Positions 1-5,238 of a DNA stretch of 5,365 nt are shown here, piece by piece. Source of the DNA: an uncultured Veillonella sp. (GTDB lineage: Bacteria; Bacillota_C; Negativicutes; Veillonellales; Veillonellaceae); the NCBI GenBank assembly GCA_900765235.1, contig CAAFRK010000108.1, positions 1-5,365 on the forward strand. The letters are read 5' to 3'. A program made the position numbers and the translations under genes. The notes under the pieces were generated by a model that saw only the letters and a list, made by a program, of their open reading frames with translations, had not been told where the DNA came from and ran no database searches. How positions within the stretch are numbered: the first letter of the stretch is position 1; each line of letters begins with the position of its first letter.

Positions 1-10
1 AAATTAAAAG

Positions 11-41
11 GAATGAGTCCGGTAGAATACCGAACTCATTC
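11..41 (-). terminator. Rho-independent terminator, probably of the oxidoreductase gene
   Basis: An 8-bp outer stem (GAATGAGT with ACTCATTC), one C/A mismatch, then a 5-bp inner stem (CGGTA with TACCG) and a GAA loop. Read on the minus strand the stem is followed by CTTTTAATTT, a modest U-rich tail; the plus-strand side has only an A-run. It therefore best terminates minus-strand transcription coming from the oxidoreductase gene, about 140 bases past that stop codon. What lies to the left is outside the window. Confidence 0.7.
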
Positions 42-109
42 TCAAAAAGTAGCTTAATTATATCTGTCCAAGAAAATGGGTGCAGATCAATATACACAGT
101 CCTTTTTGT

Positions 110-186
110 CGTTATTACGTCATTATTACGTCATTATTACGTCATTATTACGTCATTATTACGTAGTTATTATGTAGTTAGTATTA
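110..186. repeat. 11-bp tandem repeat array (about 7 units)
   Basis: Four perfect copies of CATTATTACGT occupy 121-164. They are preceded by one copy with a single change (CGTTATTACGT, 110-120) and followed by decayed copies at 165-175 (AGTTATTATGT) and 176-186. The last, most degenerate unit includes the stop codon of the adjacent minus-strand gene. On the minus strand each unit reads TAATAATGACG, and because 11 is not a multiple of 3 the TAATAA falls in successive reading frames, so any readthrough would stop quickly. The array sits in the 3' untranslated region, between the stop codon and the terminator. Function is unknown; slipped-strand expansion is the simplest origin. Confidence 0.95.
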
Positions 187-1701
187 CCAACGGTGTTCGT
201 AGTATACTTGTGTCCACATAATTACCTCTACAAGAGAAGGGTGTGGGCTCATAGTTTCACCTACAGTGATAACAGATTTTGGATCCATTTCACGAGTGAT
301 ACCTCTTTCACGTAATCGTTTTGTACGTTCAGAAGCGATTTCTTCATTAATAGCAGTCAATGGAGTTACACCGCTATTCATAAGGTTTACGTAAGGTTGG
401 AATAAGATGGAGGCTTGAGGGCCTGTTACATGCATACCAAGGATATGATTTGTATCTTTATCGACTACGATTTTTACAAAGCCATCATTTACATCACCAG
501 GATTAATACCCATTGCATAACCTTTAGCTGTGGAGGAGTAGTAGTTTTTACCTACGCCTACATTATAACCAGCTTTAATAGCTTCTGCTTCAGTAAGACC
601 TACGCTACCGATTTCAGGGTAGGAGAAGATAACCTTTGGCAATGTATCATAGCGTGCCCAACGGAAATCTTCTTCGTTTTTTGCAAAGTATAGATTATGG
701 GCGATAATATCTGCTTCATAGTTTGCGCGATGACGGAATGCAGGCTCGCCGTTTACATCACCTAATGCATAGATACCATCTACAGATGTTTCAAGGAATT
801 CATTTGTTTTGATCCAGCCTTTTGGTAATGTTTCAATACCTGTATTTTCGAGGTGTAATTCTTCAACTGCTGGACGAATACCGGCAGCTACGAGAATTTC
901 TTCAACTTTAGTTTCTGTGATTTCACCTGTAGTACGATCTTTTGTGACTACTACCTTGAGCCCATCTTCTTGACGGATTTCAACAGTGTCTTGGTTCAAT
1001 ATAACATTGATGCCACGAGTACGATAGTTTTGGAGAAGATGTTCAGACATCTCTTCGTCTTCCTTAGGTACAAGACGTACATTATGCTGAATGATGGTAA
1101 CTTCAGTACCAGCAGCATCAAAAACGTGACCGAATTCTACACCGATAGGGCCAGCACCGAGTACTGCAAGGGATTTATACGGTTGTTTAGGGAATTTATC
1201 GCCAAAAAGGCTTTCACTAGAAAGATAGCCTGCCTCTTGTAAACCTGGTACATTCGGAATATTACTATAACCGCCCGTGCCAAGAACAATAGTAGGGGCT
1301 GTGATTTCTACAGTACCAGAGCCATCGTTGAGATGAATGTTCATAACCTTATCGGATACAAAGCTAGCTGCGCCACGATATACGTCTACATTATCGAAAG
1401 CGTTGTAATAATCATAGATGCCTGCAGATTCATCAATTTTATGCCATGTACGTTTAGAAACAGTGTCCCAATCCATAGTAGCATCGCTAACATTAATACC
1501 GATTTTTTTGAATTCTTCTACCTCTTGGATCGCATTAGCTGCTGTAACCATAACCTTTGTAGGAATACAACCGCGAGTTAAGCAGGTGCCACCAAATTTA
1601 CCTTTTTCTATGATAGCTACTTTTTTACCCACTTTGATAGCAGCATCAGCTACGATGGTTGCACCACCTGTACCAACTACAATAATATCGTATTGTTTCA
1701 T
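184..1701 (-). CDS. FAD-dependent NAD(P)-disulfide oxidoreductase, dihydrolipoamide dehydrogenase/mycothione reductase-like
   Basis: A 505-residue cytosolic flavoprotein of the class I pyridine nucleotide-disulfide oxidoreductases, which pass electrons between NAD(P)H and a disulfide through FAD and a redox-active cysteine pair. Visible in order: FAD-binding GTGG (10-13) with E32; redox motif GGTCLTRGCIPTK (37-49; C40 and C45); NAD(P)-binding GAGPIGVE (182-189); second FAD motif ALGDV (312-316); C-terminal dimerisation domain ending in PHPSLVE with the family's catalytic His-Glu pair (H487, E492). The strand-end residue that usually tells NAD (Glu) from NADP (Arg) is Q205, so cofactor choice is unclear. 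The segment GPQASILFQP (427-436) recalls mycothione reductases, and about 30 extra residues (roughly 452-482) separate it from the His-Glu motif, compared with ordinary Lpd. No lipoyl-complex genes are adjacent, so calling it lpd would be a guess. The ATG start has AGAAAGGA 6 bases upstream. Confidence 0.9.
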   Translation of the reverse strand: MKQYDIIVVGTGGATIVADAAIKVGKKVAIIEKGKFGGTCLTRGCIPTKVMVTAANAIQEVEEFKKIGINVSDATMDWDTVSKRTWHKIDESAGIYDYYNAFDNVDVYRGAASFVSDKVMNIHLNDGSGTVEITAPTIVLGTGGYSNIPNVPGLQEAGYLSSESLFGDKFPKQPYKSLAVLGAGPIGVEFGHVFDAAGTEVTIIQHNVRLVPKEDEEMSEHLLQNYRTRGINVILNQDTVEIRQEDGLKVVVTKDRTTGEITETKVEEILVAAGIRPAVEELHLENTGIETLPKGWIKTNEFLETSVDGIYALGDVNGEPAFRHRANYEADIIAHNLYFAKNEEDFRWARYDTLPKVIFSYPEIGSVGLTEAEAIKAGYNVGVGKNYYSSTAKGYAMGINPGDVNDGFVKIVVDKDTNHILGMHVTGPQASILFQPYVNLMNSGVTPLTAINEEIASERTKRLRERGITREMDPKSVITVGETMSPHPSLVEVIMWTQVYYEHRW

Positions 1702-1728
1702 GTTGATTCCTTTCTATTTATATCTATT

Positions 1729-1747
1729 AATAGTTATTATCATTAAC
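1729..1747 (-). promoter_or_regulatory. Possible Fur box over the oxidoreductase transcription start
   Basis: Read on the minus strand, GTTAATGATAATAACTATT matches 15 of 19 positions of the classical Fur consensus GATAATGATAATCATTATC, including the whole TAATGATAAT core. It lies just downstream of the -10 hexamer and covers the expected start site, where a bound repressor would block initiation. The region is AT-rich, so part of the match could be chance, and a related regulator such as PerR or Zur is not excluded. Iron control of this gene is inference only. Confidence 0.35.
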
Positions 1748-1750
1748 TCT

Positions 1751-1778
1751 ATTATAACATTATATTGAAGAAAATCAA
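1751..1778 (-). promoter_or_regulatory. Sigma-70-type promoter of the oxidoreductase gene
   Basis: On the minus strand, -35 TTGATT (1773-1778) and -10 TATAAT (1751-1756) are separated by 16 bp. The -10 carries an extended TGT immediately before it (TGTTATAAT). Transcription should start near 1744, giving a leader of about 43 bases. It lies after the sstT terminator, so the gene is transcribed independently of sstT. Confidence 0.75.
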
Positions 1779-1797
1779 TATAGACGGCTGATTTTCT
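1769..1797. promoter_or_regulatory. Inverted repeat overlapping the -35 of the oxidoreductase promoter
   Basis: Perfect 8-bp arms AGAAAATC (1769-1776) and GATTTTCT (1790-1797) are separated by 13 bp, so the arm centres are 21 bp apart, two helical turns on the same DNA face. The left arm covers most of the -35 hexamer. The geometry suits a dimeric regulator, but no known consensus is recognised. Confidence 0.4.
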
Positions 1798-1810
1798 ATC
1801 TATTGAACAC

Positions 1811-1838
1811 AAAAAAAGACGGTCCCGAAGGACCGCCT
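1811..1838 (-). terminator. Rho-independent terminator of sstT
   Basis: Read on the minus strand, a stem AGGCGGTCC / GGACCGTCT (with one G-U pair) closes a TTCG tetraloop in the very stable C(UUCG)G context and is followed by a run of T. It begins 8 bases after the sstT stop codon, which identifies it as that gene's terminator. Confidence 0.95.
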
Positions 1839-1845
1839 ATAGGTG

Positions 1846-3066
1846 TTAATCCCAGTTTTCGTGATAGCCACGTTTTGCATAATCTGCAGTAGCTGTGAAG
1901 AGAATATCTGTACTGGAGTTAAGTGCTGTTTCAGTGGAGTCTTGTAAAACACCGATGATGAAACCTACACCTACAACTTGCATTGCAATATCATTGGAGA
2001 TACCGAATAGAGAACAAGCTAGAGGAATTAGAAGTAGGGACCCACCAGCAACGCCAGAAGCGCCACAAGCACCGATTGTAGCAATGACAGATAAAAGGAT
2101 TGCTGTAGGGACATCTACAACGATACCAAGTGTATGTGCAGCAGCTAATGTCATGATTGTAATTGTGATCGCTGCACCACCCATGTTGATAGTAGCACCC
2201 AATGGAATGGATACGGAATACATATCAGGGTTAAGTTTTAAACGTTTTGCTAAATCAAGGTTAACAGGAATGTTTGCTGCAGAGCTACGAGTAAAGAACG
2301 CATAGATAGCAGATTCACGCAAACATTTAAATACCAATGGATATGGATTGCGACGAAGGTATACAAAAGATAGAAGTGGATTTACTACTAATGCTACGAA
2401 AATCATAGAACCAAGTAGTAATACGAGTAATTGGAAGTAGCCGATTAAAGCTTCAATACCGTTAGTAGCGATAGAGTCAGCTACGAGACCCATAATACCT
2501 AGAGGAGCAAAGCGGATAATCCAACCTACTACAGTTGTAATAGCTTGAGCGATAGACTCCATTACTTCTTTAGTATTCATTGGTGCATGGCGTAACGCAC
2601 CACCAATGATAAGGGCCCAACCTAAAATGCCGATATAGTTAGCGGTCATTAAGGCTTTCACAGGGTTATCAACAATATTTTTTAGAAGCGTTTTCATTAC
2701 CTCTACGATACCTTGTGGTGGAGCAGCATCGGCTGCACTAGCTGCAAGGTGTAATGTAGTAGGGAACATAAAGCTTACGACTACAGCAAGCGCTGCAGAA
2801 AGGAATGTACCTAATAAATACAATGTGATTACAGATCCCATCCCTGTTTTTTGGCCAGAACGGTGTTTACTGATGGCTGCAATTACAAGGAAGAATACGA
2901 GGATTGGTGCAATCCCTTTTAAAGCACCAACAAAGAGAACGCCTAATAAAGCTAGTTCGTTTGCCAATTCTGGCACGTATAGAGCTGTCAAAATACCAAT
3001 AATCAAACCTATGATAATTTGTTGGATTAGACTGACTCTATTGATTGATTTTACAAATCGATTCAT
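1846..3066 (-). CDS. sstT: Serine/threonine:sodium symporter SstT
   Basis: Imports L-serine and L-threonine with Na+ across the cytoplasmic membrane; a dicarboxylate/amino acid:cation symporter (DAACS, glutamate-transporter fold). The 406-residue product resembles Escherichia coli SstT, as I recall it, along its whole length. Conserved blocks: [17 protein letters not shown] (41-57), FPTTLHL (101-107), [11 protein letters not shown] (185-195), the hairpin-1 serine motif [13 protein letters not shown] (257-269), [17 protein letters not shown] (287-303, equivalent to the NMDGT cation-binding region), [19 protein letters not shown] (333-351) and [13 protein letters not shown] (375-387), which corresponds to the substrate-binding helix. 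It is strongly hydrophobic throughout, as expected for eight membrane helices plus two re-entrant hairpins. The start is taken at the ATG ending at 3066; an in-frame upstream TTG at 3076-3078 overlaps the Shine-Dalgarno and is unlikely. It is monocistronic: own promoter upstream, strong terminator 8 bases downstream. Confidence 0.96.
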   Translation of the reverse strand: MNRFVKSINRVSLIQQIIIGLIIGILTALYVPELANELALLGVLFVGALKGIAPILVFFLVIAAISKHRSGQKTGMGSVITLYLLGTFLSAALAVVVSFMFPTTLHLAASAADAAPPQGIVEVMKTLLKNIVDNPVKALMTANYIGILGWALIIGGALRHAPMNTKEVMESIAQAITTVVGWIIRFAPLGIMGLVADSIATNGIEALIGYFQLLVLLLGSMIFVALVVNPLLSFVYLRRNPYPLVFKCLRESAIYAFFTRSSAANIPVNLDLAKRLKLNPDMYSVSIPLGATINMGGAAITITIMTLAAAHTLGIVVDVPTAILLSVIATIGACGASGVAGGSLLLIPLACSLFGISNDIAMQVVGVGFIIGVLQDSTETALNSSTDILFTATADYAKRGYHENWD

Positions 3067-3072
3067 AGTACA

Positions 3073-3076
3073 CTCC
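3073..3076 (-). promoter_or_regulatory. sstT ribosome binding site (decides the start)
   Basis: GGAG on the minus strand lies 6 bases before the ATG at 3064-3066. It shares a base with the upstream TTG codon (3076-3078), so that TTG has no usable site at the right distance. This favours the 406-residue protein over a 410-residue form. Confidence 0.85.
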
Positions 3077-3102
3077 AATACTTAATAAAAACTAATAAAA
3101 GA

Positions 3103-3139
3103 CCATGGAAAAGATATCTTTTCAACATGGACATATGTC
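3103..3139. promoter_or_regulatory. Two palindromes in the sstT leader / start region
   Basis: GAAAAGATATCTTTTC (3108-3123) is a perfect 16-bp palindrome, extended by CCATG (3103-3107) and CATGG (3126-3130) with a 2-base asymmetry. Next to it GACATATGTC (3130-3139) is a perfect 10-bp palindrome abutting the -10 hexamer and spanning the predicted start near 3133. The first could fold as an RNA hairpin early in the leader. Either could be a repressor operator; no named regulator's consensus is recognised. Confidence 0.45.
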
Positions 3140-3168
3140 ATTATACAACGAACATGGATTAGTGGCAA
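3140..3168 (-). promoter_or_regulatory. Sigma-70-type promoter of sstT
   Basis: On the minus strand, -35 TTGCCA (3163-3168) and a consensus -10 TATAAT (3140-3145) are 17 bp apart. The predicted start is near 3133, giving a leader of about 67 bases. That is too short for a T-box or a typical amino-acid riboswitch. Confidence 0.8.
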
Positions 3169-3331
3169 TAGAGAATATCATAGTCATTAATATATAGTTA
3201 AATTGGATCTACTGTGACTGATAACGATATTTATTTTGTAATATGCTAGTTTTAATAGTAGTGAATATATTACTTTAACTAAATATGTGCTCTTTACATA
3301 GTTACTATATATAGTATATATAATAGGATTC
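3169..3331. other. AT-rich spacer between divergent promoters, no gene seen
   Basis: This stretch is very AT-rich and has no reading frame with a ribosome binding site or recognisable protein. The only ordered element noted is a perfect 14-bp palindrome TACTATATATAGTA at 3303-3316, whose ATAGTA/TACTAT half-sites resemble those of the palindrome over the menG promoter. A minus-strand frame here encodes a low-complexity I/Y/S/K-rich peptide and is considered chance. Confidence 0.7.
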
Positions 3332-3333
3332 TT

Positions 3334-3363
3334 TTGATAGGCGTCATAGTATGATATACTATG
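3334..3363 (+). promoter_or_regulatory. menG promoter with overlapping palindrome
   Basis: The -10 is TATACT (3355-3360), preceded by TGA to form an extended -10 (TGATATACT). A -35-like TTGATA (3334-3339) is 15 bp upstream, a short spacer that the extended -10 could tolerate. A perfect inverted repeat CATAGTAT-GAT-ATACTATG (3345-3363) covers the -10 and would be well placed for repression. The predicted start is near 3367, giving a leader of about 43 bases. Confidence 0.55.
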
Positions 3364-3398
3364 CGAGTAAAGAGTTTGAATATAGTTCTTGATTAGTG

Positions 3399-3404
3399 AA
3401 AGGA
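3399..3404 (+). promoter_or_regulatory. menG ribosome binding site (decides the start)
   Basis: AAAGGA lies 5 bases before the ATG at 3410. An in-frame TTG at 3389 would add seven residues but lacks a Shine-Dalgarno and would place this site inside the coding sequence, so the ATG is preferred. Confidence 0.85.
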
Positions 3405-3409
3405 CCATA

Positions 3410-4156
3410 ATGAATACGAAAGAATTTAAAACATATGCAGATAAAGAAGAGTTTGTGCAAGGTGTATTCTCTAATATTGCTAAGAATTATGATTTGATGA
3501 ATACAGTCTTGAGTTTTGGCCAAGATTATTACTGGCGCAAATTTTCTGTAAAAGCAATGAATATAGGTCCAAATCAACGAATACTTGATGTGGCTTGTGG
3601 TACTTGTGTATTTACAAAAGAAGCATTACGTCAAGAACCAACATTAAAGATAGAGGCTTTGGACTTTAATAGTGAAATGCTTGATCAAGGTCGCGTACGC
3701 ATTGAAGATGCTGGTTTACTAGATCAAGTTAATCTTGTTCAAGGTGATGCAATGGCATTACCATATGCAGATAATACATTTGATGCTGCTATGAGCGGCT
3801 TTGCAATGCGTAATGTACCAGATATTAAACAGGTATTATCTGAAATGCAACGTGTTGTAAAACCAGGCGGGAAAGTAGTTGTATTGGAGTTAGCGAAACC
3901 AAGTATGTTTGGTTTCAAACAACTATACAATTTCTACTTCTCCTATATATTACCTATTATAGGTAAATTAAGTAAGGATAACTCCTCCTATGCGTGGTTA
4001 CCAGAATCCTTACGTAGATATCCTCATCAAAGTGAGATTCTTGAAATTTGGAAATCTTTAGGATATGAAAATGCCACCTATCATGAATTGACAGGCGGCA
4101 TTGTAGCGGTCCACGAAGGTGTGGTACCAGAAAATTCTATTGTAAATAATAAGTAA
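3410..4156 (+). CDS. menG: Demethylmenaquinone methyltransferase (MenG/UbiE family)
   Basis: SAM-dependent C-methyltransferase for the last step of menaquinone synthesis, converting demethylmenaquinone to menaquinone; cytosolic, acting on a membrane-bound lipid. The product is 248 residues, normal for the family. Seen: N-terminal signature VFSNIAKNYDLMNTVLSFG (19-37) and WR (42-43); SAM motif I LDVACGTC (59-66); D85 at the end of strand 2, expected to bind the SAM ribose; GDAMALPYADNTFD (112-125); GFAMRNV (130-136), a UbiE/MenG hallmark; VVKPGGKVVVLEL (149-161); and a C-terminal block with FYFSYILPIIGKLSKDN, YAWLPESLRRYP and LTGGIVAVHEGV. C66 stands where many relatives have Gly and Bacillus MenG has Ala, so it is probably tolerated. 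A ubiquinone role is unlikely in this lineage, hence menG rather than ubiE. It stands alone, without other men genes, and its 3' end overlaps the convergent SIMPL gene by 20 bp. Confidence 0.93.
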   Translation: MNTKEFKTYADKEEFVQGVFSNIAKNYDLMNTVLSFGQDYYWRKFSVKAMNIGPNQRILDVACGTCVFTKEALRQEPTLKIEALDFNSEMLDQGRVRIEDAGLLDQVNLVQGDAMALPYADNTFDAAMSGFAMRNVPDIKQVLSEMQRVVKPGGKVVVLELAKPSMFGFKQLYNFYFSYILPIIGKLSKDNSSYAWLPESLRRYPHQSEILEIWKSLGYENATYHELTGGIVAVHEGVVPENSIVNNK

Positions 4157-4868
4157 TATTAGCGTCTTGAGAAACTACTAATGATCCTTTTTCAACAGGA
4201 GTAGCAGTTTCGAGAGACGCTTTTAACATTACGGCGTTACGATAGTAACCAGAGTCCATAGAGCTTGTTTGAGGTGTACTGATAGAAACTGTTTTTACAG
4301 GTCCTAATGTACGGCCAAGGGCTGCAGCGATAACCTCAGCTTTATGACGACCGTCTTGAATTGCTTCTGTAGTCAAAGAATCAGATAGTTGTTGAGATAC
4401 ATCATTTTGGAACGAAAGGTTGTTGATATCATTAGCCCCAGCGCTAACAGCAGCATCAACGGCTTTTCCAACATTATCAAGATTATTGATTTTTACAGTT
4501 ACACGATTAGACACATTATAACCCGTATTGATTCGTTTGCCTTCTTGGTAATCACTAGTAGGGTTAATAGAAATATTAGAGGTATAAATGTCTTTTTTAT
4601 CGATACCTAAATGACCTAATTTACTAATCAAATCACTCATGATGCGATCATTGTTAGATTTTGCAGCATTGATGTTTGTGTTTTCGCTAGTAATACCAAG
4701 TGTTAAAATAGCATAGTTAGGTGCTACTGAACGAGAGGCTTGGCCAGTAATTTGAATTTCAGAGGAATCAAAGGTACCTTGAGGTGCAGCAAAGGCTGCA
4801 GTTGCCATAGTTGCACATACAGCGGCAATAGCAATTGTTTTAGATAATAAACGTTTGGATAATTTCAT
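4137..4868 (-). CDS. Secreted SIMPL-domain (DUF541, YggE/OMP28-like) protein
   Basis: A 243-residue exported protein. Residues 1-27 form a Sec signal peptide: basic start (MKLSKRLLSK), a hydrophobic alanine-rich core, and a signal-peptidase I site AFA before APQ. The mature part is one SIMPL domain: EIQITGQASRSVAPNYAILTLGI (37-59), a Lys/Asp-rich middle ending LGIDKKDIYTSNISINP (87-103), YQEGKRINTGYNVSNRVTV (107-125), and the final strand DANITYYLQ. The length and motif order resemble Escherichia coli YggE (as recalled). SIMPL proteins occur in periplasms and outer membranes; links to oxidative stress (YggE) and to surface antigens (Brucella OMP28) are reported, but their biochemical activity is not settled. 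A periplasmic or envelope location would fit a diderm Negativicute. The ATG at 4868 is chosen; a TTG at 4874 is only 1 base from the Shine-Dalgarno. The stop codon lies inside the end of menG. Confidence 0.92.
   Translation of the reverse strand: MKLSKRLLSKTIAIAAVCATMATAAFAAPQGTFDSSEIQITGQASRSVAPNYAILTLGITSENTNINAAKSNNDRIMSDLISKLGHLGIDKKDIYTSNISINPTSDYQEGKRINTGYNVSNRVTVKINNLDNVGKAVDAAVSAGANDINNLSFQNDVSQQLSDSLTTEAIQDGRHKAEVIAAALGRTLGPVKTVSISTPQTSSMDSGYYRNAVMLKASLETATPVEKGSLVVSQDANITYYLQ
4161..4224 (+). terminator. Probable menG terminator inside the convergent gene
   Basis: Starting 5 bases after the menG stop, AGCGTCT (4161-4167) pairs with AGACGCT (4215-4221). After a U-G pair and tandem G/A mismatches, GAAACT (4171-4176) pairs with AGTTTC (4206-4211), then CTA (4178-4180) with TAG (4202-4204). 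The loop is about 21 bases and a TTTT run (4221-4224) follows. Position and U-tract suit a plus-strand terminator, but the loop and mismatches make it unusual. All of it lies within codons of the minus-strand SIMPL gene. Confidence 0.5.
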
Positions 4869-4875
4869 ACTCAAT

Positions 4876-4882
4876 CTCCTTA
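4876..4882 (-). promoter_or_regulatory. Ribosome binding site of the SIMPL gene (decides the start)
   Basis: TAAGGAG on the minus strand lies 7 bases before the ATG at 4866-4868, a strong Shine-Dalgarno at normal spacing. It is too close to the in-frame TTG at 4872-4874 for that codon to be used. Confidence 0.88.
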
Positions 4883-4885
4883 CAC

Positions 4886-4916
4886 TATTATAGTATTATT
4901 TATAAATACTATAATA
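4886..4916. promoter_or_regulatory. AT-rich hairpin just upstream of the SIMPL ribosome binding site
   Basis: Perfect 12-bp arms TATTATAGTATT (4886-4897) and AATACTATAATA (4905-4916) flank a 7-base loop. In the SIMPL mRNA the hairpin would end about 4 bases before the Shine-Dalgarno, so it could influence ribosome access or mRNA stability. It has no U-tract or GC-rich stem, so it is not a terminator. Confidence 0.6.
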
Positions 4917-4982
4917 TAGAACTAAATCGTAATATAGAATCACATCAGAATATAGAAGTGAATAAGCGGAAAAGTCTATATT
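4913..4982. repeat. Three direct AATATAGAA repeats at 18-bp period plus an inverted copy
   Basis: AATATAGAA occurs exactly at 4913-4921, 4931-4939 and 4949-4957, each start 18 bp after the last. The 9-bp stretches between copies are not conserved. A reversed 8-bp copy (TCTATATT) lies at 4975-4982, next to the predicted SIMPL transcription start. All copies fall in the leader downstream of the promoter. Regular spacing suggests binding sites for a multimeric regulator or remnants of an 18-bp duplication; AT-richness makes single copies unremarkable but not the exact spacing. Confidence 0.8.
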
Positions 4983-4990
4983 ACAGCTAC

Positions 4991-5019
4991 ATTATACATA
5001 ATTGGTTGTATAAAATCAA
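4991..5019 (-). promoter_or_regulatory. Sigma-70-type promoter of the SIMPL gene
   Basis: On the minus strand, -35 TTGATT (5014-5019) and consensus -10 TATAAT (4991-4996) are 17 bp apart. The predicted start is near 4984, giving an unusually long leader of about 115 bases with no reading frame of note. The promoter is divergent from the rRNA-type promoters, about 65 bp from their first -35. Confidence 0.78.
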
Positions 5020-5083
5020 TCTTTTGGTTTTGGAATGTAAAATGAACCTGTAATGAAAGTTGTGTGAAATTGAGAATTAGGGG

Positions 5084-5112
5084 TTGCCATTATATTTTGG
5101 TTATACTATAAT
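5084..5112 (+). promoter_or_regulatory. rRNA operon promoter P1
   Basis: -35 TTGCCA (5084-5089) and consensus -10 TATAAT (5107-5112) with a 17-bp spacer. The predicted start is near 5119. Tandem promoters ahead of a structured leader are typical of rrn operons. Confidence 0.78.
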
Positions 5113-5118
5113 ATGCAT

Positions 5119-5165
5119 ACAGTCGTTCGAGCGACTGTTTCTTAATGAGTGTAGCAATGCACTTA
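5119..5165 (+). other. Two hairpins between rRNA promoters P1 and P2
   Basis: The first has 7-bp arms ACAGTCG (5119-5125) and CGACTGT (5132-5138) and is followed by TTTCTT; it starts at the predicted first base of the P1 transcript. The second pairs TGAGTGTA (5146-5153) with TGCACTTA (5158-5165), including G-U pairs, around a GCAA (GNRA) tetraloop. They may stabilise or partially attenuate the P1 transcript; that role is inferred. Confidence 0.55.
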
Positions 5166-5180
5166 GAGGTTCAAAAGAAC

Positions 5181-5232
5181 TTCAAAAAAGATTATAAAAT
5201 GTGTTGACATGAAAATGTTCACATGTTATTAT
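5181..5232 (+). promoter_or_regulatory. rRNA operon promoter P2 with UP-like A-tract
   Basis: -35 consensus TTGACA (5204-5209), 17-bp spacer, -10 TATTAT (5227-5232) with an extended TGT in front. Bases 5181-5201 upstream are rich in A-tracts, resembling an UP element. A consensus -35 with 17-bp spacing and an extended -10 marks a very strong promoter, as expected for rRNA. The predicted start is near 5239. Confidence 0.85.
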
Positions 5233-5238
5233 AATCAA

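Noticed and set aside
110..186. CRISPR array or origin iterons
   Set aside because: The 11-bp units are directly contiguous without spacers, so not CRISPR. No DnaA boxes or replication gene are present to support an origin.
1418..1768. 116-residue plus-strand frame opposite the oxidoreductase N-terminus
   Set aside because: It is antisense to the FAD-binding and CxxxxC coding region. The hydrophobic tail arises from the AT-rich promoter region, not from a membrane protein.
1895..2305. 136-residue plus-strand frame opposite sstT
   Set aside because: It is a shadow of the well-conserved SstT coding sequence and its translation shows no domain.
3067..3133. T-box or amino-acid riboswitch in the sstT leader
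   Set aside because: The leader is only about 67 bases and has no T-box sequence, specifier hairpin or terminator/antiterminator pair.
3187..3408. 73-residue minus-strand reading frame in the sstT-menG intergenic region
   Set aside because: It has low-complexity I/Y/S/K composition, no family resemblance, and lies antisense across the menG promoter. It looks like a chance frame in AT-rich DNA.
3359..3577. 72-residue minus-strand frame overlapping the menG start
   Set aside because: It is antisense to conserved MenG coding sequence, with no ribosome binding site or recognisable domain.
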